Shown one piece after another: positions 31,956 to 44,655 of a DNA stretch of 45,514 nucleotides. Numbering within the stretch: the first letter of the stretch is position 1; each line of letters opens with the position of its first letter. The position numbers and the translations under genes are program-made. A model generated the notes under the pieces. It was not told the origin of the DNA and did no database searches. It saw nothing but the letters and a program-made list of their open reading frames with translations. Source of the DNA: Hypholoma sublateritium FD-334 SS-4 (Eukaryota; Basidiomycota; Agaricomycetes; Agaricales; Strophariaceae); assembly GCA_000827495.1 (NCBI GenBank), contig KN817607.1:3072-48585 (forward strand). The letters run 5' to 3'.

Positions 31956-34474
31956 ATGAGCCTATCCCGCTTCACGCGCGGCCTCATCTCCTCGCACATA
32001 TCTGCGCGCAGCGCCCCTCTCTGGGATCAGATCGAGGTCGCAATGATGGAGCCCGCAACTGGGCAAGAGCGAAAAAACGCACGGTCGGGCAGTCTGCCTG
32101 CTGTCCCCGCCGCTGCGACCACTGCCACCAACACCACTACCACCAACACACGCCCGACCGCGTACGGAAAGCCCGGGAGGGGACGCACGGGGGTGCCACA
32201 GCCCGCTGCGACGGCCCCGCGCGCGGAGCGTCGACGCGCACGACGGGAGGCGCGGGCCCCGCACACTGCTGCTGCTGTGGACGAACCTAGCACGGAGGAT
32301 GCCCCACCCGAGGTGGAGAGGCCTACGTATACGTCGTGGGCCGAGCGGCGCCGCGCGGAGGCGCGCCCGGGCTCCATGGCTGCTCTGCTCGCGAACGGGG
32401 GCACCCCCGAGACGGTGGGAGCGACGTCTGGGCGTGTGGCCGCGCGGCGCTCGCACGCAGGCGCCATAGGCGCAGACGTCGGCAATCTAGTGCACGACAA
32501 CAGTGCCGGCGCCGACGCACAGGAGACTGGGGACGGCCGGACGTTCGCCTCGTGGGCCGAGCGCCGCGTCGCCCTAGGCTCCTCTCTTCCAAATGACACT
32601 TCCACTTTCGCCGCGCACGCGAGCCCCGCGGGACCCAGTGCGCCCTCCCCACGCAAGACGAAAAGCGGACGCCCGCTGTGGGAGTGGCAGGAAGCCGTCG
32701 CGGATCTGGAGGGGCCGCCCTTACCTCCCAATGTTGCTGCTGCTCACCACGCAGATACGGAATTTGTGGAGTCGGAAACCCCGCGCGGACGTGCGCTGGA
32801 GAGCGACACGCCGTGGCCACCCCGTGCACCGCGCCGCGAGCGGCCGCGGCGACGCACTGGGCAGGCGGAGCGTGCAGCGGCCGCGGCGAAGGGCAGCCTC
32901 GCACATGGGAGCAGCAAACGCCCAAAGGTGGAAATCTCATCCGCGACGCCGCAAGGCCAATGGTCCGTCACGCGGGACCCGAACGTCAGTACCCTTCCGT
33001 TCCTGCCTTAGGTCGTGCCCTCATTTTATTTGTGTTTCTTGCGCAGATCCGCGTGGACGCGACGTGCGTGCACGTACTGCGGGTACGCGACCGGGTGCGG
33101 GCGCACGTCGAGCGCGCGGTGCAGCGGGTGTTCGGGTCGCACTACACAGTTGAATTCTTCGGGAGCACGCGGTGAGCCGCCCGTTCCCGGCGCCGCACCT
33201 ACCCGCTGACCGCCGTTGCAGGTATGGGGTGTCGCATGCACACAGCGATCTGGACATGGTCATCATCGTCGGGCGCTTTCCTTGCTTTTTACACCCCCGC
33301 TTATTGTGTATTGGCAGGATCCGTATCGGCCGCAGGGTTATCTCGAGAAAGAAGTCAAAGATCGTTCGTCGTTTCTTCCCGTTGCGTCTGCGTTGCACTG
33401 AAAATAGGCAGCCTTGTATAATGTTCGGTCAGCAGATGGCCACTTAGGAGTGTTATATTTGGCTCTCTGAATCAGCTAGCACAGGACACTAGCAACAGCA
33501 CTGCGGCGGGACGGGTTCATCCACGTCGACTTTCGAATGCACTCAAGCGTCCCTATAGGTAGGTGGCGGGCTCATATATACTTCTTAGTCTAATTTGAGC
33601 CGGCAGTGAAATTCAAGGATGCCAACACCGGCCTCGACTGCGACCTGAACGTCAACGAACGCCTGGGGATCTTCAACTCGGACATGATCAAGGAGTACTG
33701 CGCCCTATCGCCCGTACTGCGCCCACTGCTGTTCAGGATTAAGGAGTGGGCGAAGCCGCTCGGGATGAACATGCCCACTGGGGCCCTAGGTGTCCCGGCG
33801 TCGTTCAGCAGCTACGCGCTCACGCTGATGACGATCGCGTTCCTGCAAGTACGTGTTGCACGCCGTTCTCAATGCTCGTTTTCACACGCAGATCGCCAGG
33901 AGCGGGGCACTTTGCCGAATCTGCAGCACAATTTGCCGCCGTTGGCTCCGTCGGATAGTGAGACACTGGTGTGGACACGGAAACCGCATCAGGGATGGGA
34001 TGTGCGGTTCAGCAGGGGACAGCTGCCGCCCATGCAGCCCAAAGCGGATGAGCAGACGCTGCTGCACGACTGGTTCAGGTGCACTACATGCACCCATTGT
34101 CAGCAGAGACCTGTCTAATCTTTGGCTAGGTATTGGGAGACGTTCCCATATGCACAGAAAGCCGCGGCGATCCGCCATGGCGGCATGCTGCAGCGTAGGT
34201 CCCCGCTGCTCGCGGACGTGCCGGCGAAAAAGGTATGTTTATTTGCAGCAGTCTGCTCATCGCCGGGGTAGTAACACCTCCTAGCCACCATCCCCTATAG
34301 TCGTCGTGGACCCGTTCATTCTATCAAAGGTACGCTTAGCATGGCTTCCATTGCAGTGAGACCTAACACCTGGTGCAGAACGTCGCCATCGGCGTCGCGG
34401 GAAGGGTATTGGCGCGGTTCCAGGAGGAGTGCGGAAAGGCCGCCGAGCGCATGGCGCCGGGACCTGCGTCGTGA
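31956..34474 (+). CDS. Cid1-type terminal nucleotidyltransferase (poly(A)/poly(U) polymerase-like)
   Basis: This class adds A or U tails to RNA 3' ends and so controls RNA stability. A long Ala/Arg/Pro-rich, presumably disordered N-terminus (about 350 residues) precedes the nucleotidyltransferase core. The core has FFGSTRYGVSHAHSDLDMVI, with the G-S motif and the D-x-D pair that bind metal, then the third Asp in GLDCDLNVN. The poly(A) polymerase-associated helical domain follows: LLFRIKEWAKPLGMN and SSYALTLMTIAFLQ. The protein ends VAIGVAGRVLARFQEECG...MAPGPAS at 34474. About nine exons. The donor after DLDMVII (GTCGGG) is weak, and the donor before the exon starting at 33492 (ATALRRDGFIHVDFRMH) is unresolved, so the middle of the model is uncertain. 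The start could be further inside; 31956 is the first ATG of the open frame. Confidence 0.8.
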
Positions 34475-34695
34475 TACATTACTATCATTACTTGTAGCTA
34501 CATCTACATCTACATACACTTATCACAATCAGATGAACAGCGCGCAGGCCCTGCTCGAGGTTGCTATGTGTGAGAATGGATAGATCCGCGGTGGATCGGA
34601 AGCTGCATTTGGACGCTGGTAGCTCACGCTCCCCGCCGCTGCCTCCTTCATCCACCACCACCACCATCTCCACCTCCATCACCCACTCAAACACA
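34475..34695. promoter_or_regulatory. Short intergenic region with pyrimidine-rich leader before the kinase
   Basis: The 221 bp hold the kinase promoter. A long C/T/A-rich run with CACC triplets occupies 34630-34690 directly before the ATG, as is common at fungal transcription starts. Confidence 0.45.
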
Positions 34696-36611
<1,916 letters not shown>

Positions 36612-37261
36612 GCGTGGGCCCAGATGGGGACGTATTTATTAGTGTGCGGACTGTGTATTTATTGTAGAAGTGTCGCTTCATTCGGGTTTGTACTTTGCGC
36701 GGCCCTGATGCCATGTATATTACAAAAGCTCTCCTGTCGCAGTCATGAGAGGTTCGTGCAGGCCAGGGAACTTGCGCAGCTGTGTTTACAGTATGCGGTT
36801 TACAGAGGTAAAAACTTAACATTTTTCACTCCACGTATGGTAAGTAGTACCAGGGCCTTGGATATCCTCTGGCATGAAATTCAACATATACCTTTTTTGA
36901 GATTGGAATCTGGATCCGAGTGCGTGCGGGCATGGGGATGGGCCTAAAATATAATCTGCGCGACCTGTAAGCTTTTTTTCAATGCCTAAAAGAAGACCAT
37001 AACACAAACAAAGAACTTAGAAAGCCTTGTCAATGTGAGGGAAATCGCTGGAGAAATAGCCGACTCGTCGAGGAACGTAGCGTGAAAGGGAGCCGGTGGA
37101 GATGTGGGTATTGCTTGGGTATTGCCGTGGGCAAGTTTGGGGGTGATAGGGGGGAGGGAAGGAAGGAGAGGGACGGGGAGAAGGAGACAAGAGGGGGAAA
37201 GGAAGGAGTAAGGACAGGATAGAAGGAGGGGAGGGAATCGGAAGGTCTGGGATACGCACCG
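36612..37261. other. Intergenic, purine-rich on the plus strand; no certain gene
   Basis: The kinase 3' flank is followed by a GGAAGG-rich low-complexity tract (37138-37240). On the minus strand a frame ending SSDFPHIDKAF at about 37017 may be a last exon of the possible gene at 37262-37550, but its frame crosses the low-complexity tract. Confidence 0.4.
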
Positions 37262-37550
37262 AGGTAGAACGCGATCCAGACGAGCGCCTTGGGCGCCTGC
37301 AGGATGGCGCGTGCCGCCGAACTCTGTGTGGGCGTGCGTCAGCGCGTGTCTATTTATGCATGCGTGCGTGCGCGGGAGAGACGCACCGAGGTGGATGACG
37401 CGCTGATGACTGCCGGTGGCGAGTGAGAAGATAGTGTGGCCGCGCCGAGCCAGAGCACGGAGAGCACGCGGATGAAGGCAATCTTGGCCTTTGGGCGGGT
37501 CGTGTACACGTCGCCGAGCGCGTGGTCGAGAATGAGCCTGCATACGGACG
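37262..37550 (-). CDS. Possible exons of a small membrane protein gene (unresolved)
   Basis: Two minus-strand stretches look like exons. About 37550-37395 reads LILDHALGDVYTTRPKAKIA then FIRVLSVLWLGAATLSSHSP and ends at a GTGCGT donor. About 37327-37262 reads ARAILQAPKALVWIAFYLG and also ends at GTGCGT. Both are hydrophobic in part and vaguely like MARVEL-type four-helix proteins of Agaricomycetes, but neither start nor end is clear. It may be a decayed copy. Confidence 0.3.
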
Positions 37551-39170
37551 AGCCGCGGAGCGCGTGTCAGATCGGTGCGGGTAGACACACAGAGGAGCCA
37601 GATGCATAAATTGATACGGCGGTAGATATTCCACGCGCTGCACACCTACGGGAGTGGATGTCGATTATCTGAATCCAAAAGAGGATGAAACCGTTCTCAC
37701 TGACTCGAAATTTCCTTTACAGTGTCGCTCACGGCATGTCGAGCATGTTGGAAATGTCGGCTGGAGCGAAACGTTCTTATTGATCAGCTACGGGGTGGTG
37801 AGTCGAGACTCGATGGGAACTCCATCCCGGTGGTGGGGACAAATCAGAACGGTCCGTGTCCTTGGATTTTCGATGGGCGCTTATGCATTATGACTGGCGT
37901 GGCCCGTTCAGACGGGGAGAGCTGACCCGGAGCGCGTCTTGCGCATACTGGCACTCTGGCGACTGAGTTAGACGCTTCAGACGCACCGCCCCACATTTTC
38001 TGGTAGATGAGGTGCCTCAGATCTTGAATGTCGTTCGCCGCACGGTTATCCAAGTCGGACTTTATTTAAGCGCTGGCACCCGGCAAATCCCGGAGCAGCC
38101 CGGCGTCCCCCATTTGGTTGGCACACTCCGGCACGTTGCCACCACCTCCGCCCTCCCGGCATCCCGTAATTTGCTCGAACCATGCATATCTCGCAGCCCC
38201 GAACAACTTCTATTCCATTGAAAGTGTCTCCTTACACATCTGCAAAAAACACAAAGGCGCAACGTGTGACCCACCACCTAGAGCTCATCACTGTCTAGCT
38301 ACACTGTCCGTCACGGTCTCTTTCTGAGATTGCAGCGCGAATCCTTCCCGTCTTTATCCCGCGCCCGGCTTACATACCGCACTTCAGCCTCAACAGTGCG
38401 AAAACTTGAACGCGTACACGCGTCTCGCTTCAGTCACCCGTGCCTGCGCGCCCACGTTCTCGGCCACCGCTACGATTTCAATCTCAAATGAGACGGCATT
38501 GGAACATGGATCACGCAGCACGTCGTCAGCGCACGTCCGACTCGCCCAGCTCGCTGCGCTGTGCGGCGGATGGCAATTGCGCGCGCGGCGTGCGTCGCCC
38601 GCTCTCTCGGCGTCGTCGTGGCTTGGCGAGGGCACCGTCAATAGCTGTTCTCGGGACGCAGACAACAGATGGACGCCACGAATTGCCTCGCTGACATTCT
38701 GCGTTGAGGTGGGGCGGATGCCTCGCCGAGGCCCCCAGGCTCGTAGCCCGAAGAGGAACTCGTGGAGGAAATGATGGTGCCCAGGCGAGCCGCAGTATCG
38801 AGTGCTCCCCTGCACGGAGGGCGCTGCGAGCCCGCTGAGGTCCAGACGATCACGACGAGCGATCCACATACATATTTTGCAGGTAGGTACAAACAACCGC
38901 CTTTATTATCGTATCGTCCACTTATTCTGAAGGTGTGCAGCCGCGGGTACAGCATTTAGCGTCGCAGTCGGCTTATTCACCTCCTTGTTTTCATCAGCAG
39001 CGTCCCGGATGGGATGTGTAGTGGACGGTCACCGGCCTAGAAGCACAAATCAATCAAGCTATACTTACATAAATATGTTACATGTATATATGCGATATTT
39101 TTGGTACACTCAATGAAGCACCCCAAGGTTGGCCCCCTTGTTTTCTTAGAGCACTCAGAAGATCTTCCGT
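37551..39170. other. About 1.6 kb with no gene I can support
   Basis: A TTTATTTAAG TATA-like box at about 38062 has no obvious gene behind it. Minus-strand frames at 38390-38896 and 38638-38955 overlap in different phases. They are GC-driven and carry no motif, though the stretch ending VYAFKFSHC at 38390 could be a remnant. I see no RNA or transposon ends. Confidence 0.4.
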
Positions 39171-39673
39171 GATGAAGGGAAGAATAACAGGTGATTTAGG
39201 GTAGAAGATCACCTTGTGTTTGCTTGCTATGCACTGTTTCATCATTCGATACAAAGATGAGCCTCACTCATCGCTCTTCCCTTGCTCCACTTGCCAGTGA
39301 TTTAAGATTAAATATACTTACCTATCATCATGACACGAGTGCAGCTGGAACACTGTGGATGACCACTGACCAGGGGTTTTCTGAGTCAAGATTAATTTGC
39401 TGCTTCCGAATCAAATTTTAGCGCCTGTGGGCCTGCAATCTGTTTTTGTCCGTCCAATGAAATGCCAGGTATCAATCTGCACATAGAAGCAGACCGAAAA
39501 ACTTGGGTTCTATCTAGGCGGTCACCTCTGTAAATAACTGGCACAGAAGATAAGGAATGATCGACATCGCTTCATTCTATTTTCAAAAATGCATTGCGCT
39601 GAAATATAGTTATAACATCGCAATTAACTGTACTCCAAAACCCATCCCAACATACCCCCATCACTTTCAAGCC

Positions 39674-41011
39674 ATGGATTCTGGTTCTCCTCCAACCGCC
39701 TTCCTGGTAGCAATTCTAAGTGCCACGTTCCACTCTACACTTCTAAACATTTTGCTCTTAGGCAAGTTTGTCTTGCCATGTATGCCCGACTCAGTAAGAC
39801 TCAATCTATCATGCAGGAATTTACACCACGGTCTATCTCGGTACAATGTATATGTACTGTGAGTTCATGAACAAATATATTTTTACGATAACAAACAGTA
39901 TTTGCTGCCAATTTTTAGTGACCAAAAAGACTTCGCAGAGCGCCATGGTCACCACTGCAATATCAGTGCTGTATCTGGCCAATGTGGCCAATACTGGACT
40001 TGAGTGGTTCTTCCTAAGAAAAGTCTTCATAACACATGGGGAAACCAGAGGCACGGCTTTCGACGTGGTAGATCAGGCAAACACTTTAGAATCATTTCTG
40101 GGTGCCACCTTATCGGCCATTGTGTTTGTGATTTCTGATAGCTTACTTGTGAGAGCACCCTCTAAAGGTGCTTGCCGATGCTGAATTTGCCACAGATATG
40201 GCGGTGCTATAAAGTCTGGGGTAATTCACTGCGTGCCATATATCTGGCCCTAGTGCTGTTATTGGCAGAGACTGGTAAGTCCCAATACACCAGACGGTAA
40301 AATGGCTGTTCAGTACTATATCTTTCTAAAGCCCTCTATCTATCTATTGTCATAATTCCTTGCGCCAGCAACTTGGACCCAGCTGTACCCACCCGGATTA
40401 CCCTCAACAAACTGACAGGCGCCGCCCTGTTCATGACCTTCGGGGTAACGCTGCTCACGACAGTGTTGATTGCCTACCCAATATACTCCTTCGCGCGCCG
40501 CGACTCCCGTAATAGAACAAAACGTGCATTTAAGGACATCGCGGAGGTGCTGGTGCAGTCCTCCGCCGCGTACTCGCTCACCGCACTGTTGTCCGGGGTC
40601 GTGGCGATTGTCCCGCAGAACGACAGCAATGAGACCGTGTGGTTCGCCGTACAGAATTACTCGGGTTCCCTGCTATTCGTCATCGCTGTGCGTGTTCTAT
40701 TCTCGCAATAATATACTGACGACTGAATCGCGAGGCTTCGCGGCTTTCTGGCGCGTTAGGGAATGGCGCCGACGATCATGGTCGCCCGCGTCGCGATGCA
40801 GGAGCTCCCCCAAGTCGTGGATACACGCACGGCGCATCTTTCCGACCTCGAGTTCCGAGGGCATTCGCATCCGAGCGGCCACACGACGCAAATTCTGTCA
40901 CACGGAATTCGTGCGCCCACCGGTGGCAGAGACAACGAATCCCCGGAGTCCAAGGGGGCTCGCGATGCGGAGAAGAGAGGGCCGATAGACGCTGCGGTGG
41001 AAGGGGCATAA
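39674..41011 (+). CDS. Seven-helix membrane protein, Agaricomycete paralogue A
   Basis: Six exons give about 335 residues. The trace is MDSGSPPTAFLVAILS, LLLGIYTTVYLGTMYMYL, SAMVTTAISVLYLANVANTG, a loop with HGETRGTAFD, SAIVFVISDSLLIWRCYKVW, RAIYLALVLLLAETALYLS, LFMTFGVTLLTTVLIAYPIY, then AEVLVQSSAAYSLTALLSG, NYSGSLLFVIA and a hydrophilic tail GMAPTIMVARVAMQ...AAVEGA. I count about seven hydrophobic helices with IWRCYKVW between helices 4 and 5, as in the abundant Agaricomycete orphan seven-helix families. Function is unknown; a receptor or sensor is guesswork. Intron 1 begins GCAAGT, a GC-AG intron, where the paralogue has GTATGT. The acceptor before ALYLS (at about 40332) was chosen because it restores the paralogue's frame. 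Confidence 0.8.
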
Positions 41012-42660
41012 GGCGGATTGCTGTTGTAGTCCATCCTTTCTTTGGCGCATATCAAGCGCTTCCAGTTCCAATATTTACGGTACAGTCCCGAGTGATGACG
41101 GTTTTTATATGTTGAACCAGATGCTATGTTGATTGTATGTCAAGCTTTTTTGTTTGAGGGTCGACGGCCGGTGAGGGATTGCCCACGTGCGATGGAAGAC
41201 ATGTACTGGACGTGAAGGCTTGTGGTTTCGTTCTGCCGGTGGGCTCTACTCTGCACTCTGTACTCTGTAGGTGGTATTTGAATAGCGCTGAGGATGTACC
41301 AGGTAGATAGTACAGTCGCCGAAGGAAATATGGGTTAGAGTTGAGAGCTCCACTCATCTCTGGCTATCATGGTTTTGATATAATATAAATGTAATATGCA
41401 GCGCTGAAGGCCTTGAGAAGGCCGCGCTTGGCGTTCGTAAGAGAGGAATGAAGGGAGCGGGGGGGTGGAGGGGGCGGAGCAGAAGCGAGGGCAAGGAAAT
41501 GAGGCAGGCGCGAATAAGCGAGTAAGCGGGCTTAGGAGGCGCGCCCGCCCTCCTCCCTTCCCGCTGGGCGGGACTGGCGAGAGGAGAGACCACGCGCAAG
41601 CACTCGCAGTGTGGAACTACGAACGGGGCGCCGCAGTCGTACAGCCTCAAATACCTGCGCGATTACTCACGCGAAGCCGTCGCCGGCGCACGATGCCCCT
41701 AATGATCTGACGGCGTACAGCGATCATACGCCGCATAGAGAGGCGGGATGGCGGGCGTTGAGTGCACTGCACGTTCCAGAGAGAGACATGGACGAAGGCG
41801 CATGTGTAAAAGCGCATCGCGGCTTCGGCTGGGGGTCGTGCGTACGATGTGCATGCACGAAGCGCAGTGGGCGGGCGCTTGCATGCATGGATCAGCTTAT
41901 TCGAGATGGAAAGCCGCACGTGCGGCGCTGGAAGTTACTGAAATGCATTCATGAGCAACTCATGAGCATATAAACCACTTGATCACTGAGCTTGTCGCGT
42001 GGAATGCATCGCGGCCGCGCGCTGGATGGGAGGCGCCAGTCGCCGGCCTGAGGCGACGCGAGGGCAGAATTAGCGGTGCTGGGCGCGGTGCAGGGAGACG
42101 CGCGCAGGCATGGTGGTACGCGGTGTCTGGGTGCGGTGGGCGTCTTGGTGTGCACGCGGGTATCGTGGTTTGCGGGCGGGAATAGGGATAAGGTGAATAC
42201 GCCACGGCGAACAGGGAGAAATGGCAAGAAATTCAGAACGGGACGCGAGTGCGGACGAAGTCGTCTGCCTCATCACGAAGGCCCCGGTGGCCCCTCGTCA
42301 AGAGAACGGCCACCGGTATAGCGCGTGCATCCACCATCGAACATGGACGCGGCTGTGCACCGCACCCAGCGAGTGCCGTACAGTCGTCATTCACATCTGG
42401 ATCCGGAAACACCTCTGGCTTGTTCGAAACGGTTCAAAACTTGTTCGTGACGTCTATCTGCCTCTAGGAATCTCAGCTGAAGGACCGAATGTCAGAGCTT
42501 GAGGTGTACTGGAAACTTCTCCATCAATCATCTTGTGCTGCGTGTCTTTGTATAACTAATAACTATACAGTAGTCCCCGTCTCTCTGCTAACGCACCCAT
42601 CATAAATACTTCGGGCCGTCCGTAAATGGTTATAATGTATGGTGATGAATTTGCGGGGGC
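41012..42660. other. GC-rich spacer of unit A, no supportable gene
   Basis: Several overlapping frames on both strands between 41350 and 42330 are GC-driven. A block at 41565-41640 (GGACTGGCGAG...CGCCGCAGTCG) resembles 45440-45511 in unit B, so a second, possibly minus-strand, gene may have existed in both units. No intact reading can be built. Confidence 0.4.
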
Positions 42661-43297
42661 GTAAGAGTGGAGGAATTTCTGGTGATTAGAGAGATAAGAT
42701 TTCATCATGTCTGCTTCCTACGTTCTGTTTCATCATTCGATGGACAAATGAAGGGGGCCCATCGCTCTTCCATTACTCTACTTGATGGAGAAATAAATAT
42801 ATGTACCTGTGCTATGAATGCGGGGTACAACTGGAAAACTATGGTACCACTGAGCAGGCCATGCTAAAACATTTGCTTACCGTATATACCTCCATATTGC
42901 CGGTAGTCGTTTGTCGAGTGAACTGTGTGAAAAAGACTAGAAAGGATGTAAATTTGGTGGATCAAACTCCCATGGCAAGTATAGACGACTAAATTTAGCC
43001 TTTGTACATCTAATTTTAGCACTGGCGGGCCCGTAATCAATTCAATACCAGATATCAATCTCTGCGCAGAAGCAGATACTAGTGAAACTTGGAGTGTCCT
43101 AGTTTGATTTGGGTAGGGCTTTTCGTAAATGGCTTTATGGCTAGCACAGTAGATGAGAATATCGCTGGCACTGCTTCGTTCTATTTTCAAGATAACATAT
43201 TGGACATGGTATATAACCTATAGCATCGCAATTCAAGTGAATTGTACTTCAAAACCCATCTTGACGTCCCATCAGTGCACAGCATCGATTTAGAGCC

Positions 43298-44655
43298 ATG
43301 GATCCTGGTCTTCCACCAAACTACGAGGAAGCAATACTGGGCTCCTCATTCCACTCCACACTGCTAGGCATTTTGCTTTTAGGTATGTTCATATTGTATG
43401 TTCCCGTCTATCAACAGGACTGAATATATCATGCAGGAATTTACACCACAGTCTATCTCGGCACCATGTATATTTATTGTGAGCCGGTGAATAATTTCAG
43501 CTTCAACTGATCATACTAACAACCAGTAATTGGGGCCAATTTACAGTGACCAAACAAACTTCACAGAGCACCATGGTCATCACTGCAATATCATTGCTGT
43601 ATCTGTCCAATGTCGCCGATACTGGTGTCCAATGGTTCTTCTTAAAGAAAACCGTGATAGCAAATGGAGAAACCAGAGACACAGCTTTCGCCGCTTTATC
43701 TCAGAGTCAGTTTCTGCAGATACTTCTGAATGACATCTTTGCATTCATTATATTTGTAGTTGCTGATGGATTACTTGTAAGCAGTCGTCCTATTAGAGGT
43801 TTCTTCAATGCTGAATTTGCCATAGGTATGGCGGTGTTATCACGTTTGGGGGAAGTCATTTCGTGTCATATTTCCATCCTTAGTGCTGGTGGTTGCTGAG
43901 ACCGGTAAGTTTTAATAGTTCAGGCTGTAAGATGTCTAATATATCACTATGTGGTTTTTTACAGCTCTGTATCCAGCCATCATCATAGTCGCTTCCATTA
44001 ACAACACGGACTTATCTCACAGCATCCGGATAACCCTGGACAATCTGACCAGCGCTGCTCTCTTCATAACTTTTGGAGCAACACTACTTACTACAGTACT
44101 GATTGCGTACCAGATATACTCCGTGACACGCCGCGATCCCCTTATAGGAACAACAAGACCATATAGAAATATAGCGGAGGTGCTGGTGCAGTCCGCGGCC
44201 GCATACTCGCTGGTGGCACTGTTGAATGCACTCGTGATTGTCGTCCCAGAGACCAACACAAATATGGTAGCGATCCTCAACGCAGATAACTATTCGGGAG
44301 CCCTGCTCTTGATCACTGCTGTGCGTGTCATCCAACCCTCCCTATCATCACTGACAACTGAGTTGCGCTACTCCGTGGCGGCCTCGCATGTTAGGGCATG
44401 GCACCGACGATCATGGTTGCTCGCGTCGCGATGCAAGCGTCCGGACGGGCTGAGGACGTACGCACGGCGCATATCTCGGACTTGGAGTTCCGGGGACATT
44501 CGCGTCCGAGCGGCAACACATCGCAAATTTTGTCACATGGCCTCCATGCCCAGGTCGGTGGCAGAGACGACGAATACTCGGACGGCCGCGACTCAGAGAA
44601 ACGACTCGGAGGACCGATCTCTGCTTCGGCGGAGGCGCCGCTGGAGGAGACGTAG
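43298..44655 (+). CDS. Seven-helix membrane protein, Agaricomycete paralogue B
   Basis: Six exons give about 345 residues, collinear with paralogue A: MDPGLPPNYEEAILGSS, LLLGIYTTVYLGTMYIYL, STMVITAISLLYLSNVADTG, NGETRDTAFAALSQ, FAFIIFVVADGLL, WRCYHVWGKSF, VLVVAETALYPAIIIVAS, LFITFGATLLTTVLIAYQIY, AEVLVQSAAAYSLVALLNA, NYSGALLLITA. After a 73-nt intron the tail reads GMAPTIMVARVAMQASGRAE and ends APLEET at 44655. The last-exon sequence TAHISDLEFRGHSRPSGNTS is nearly shared with A, so the cytoplasmic tail is under constraint. Intron positions match A; intron 1 here has a normal GTATGT donor. Substrate or ligand unknown. Confidence 0.82.

Larger units (their letters stand above)
39171..42660. repeat. 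Tandem duplication, unit A
   Basis: The upstream region (from about 39180, sharing TTTCATCATTCGAT and CATCGCTCTTCC with unit B) and the whole seven-helix protein gene at 39674-41011 reappear in the same order and orientation in unit B. The offset is about 3.5-3.6 kb. Nucleotide identity is moderate, so the duplication is old. Confidence 0.7.
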
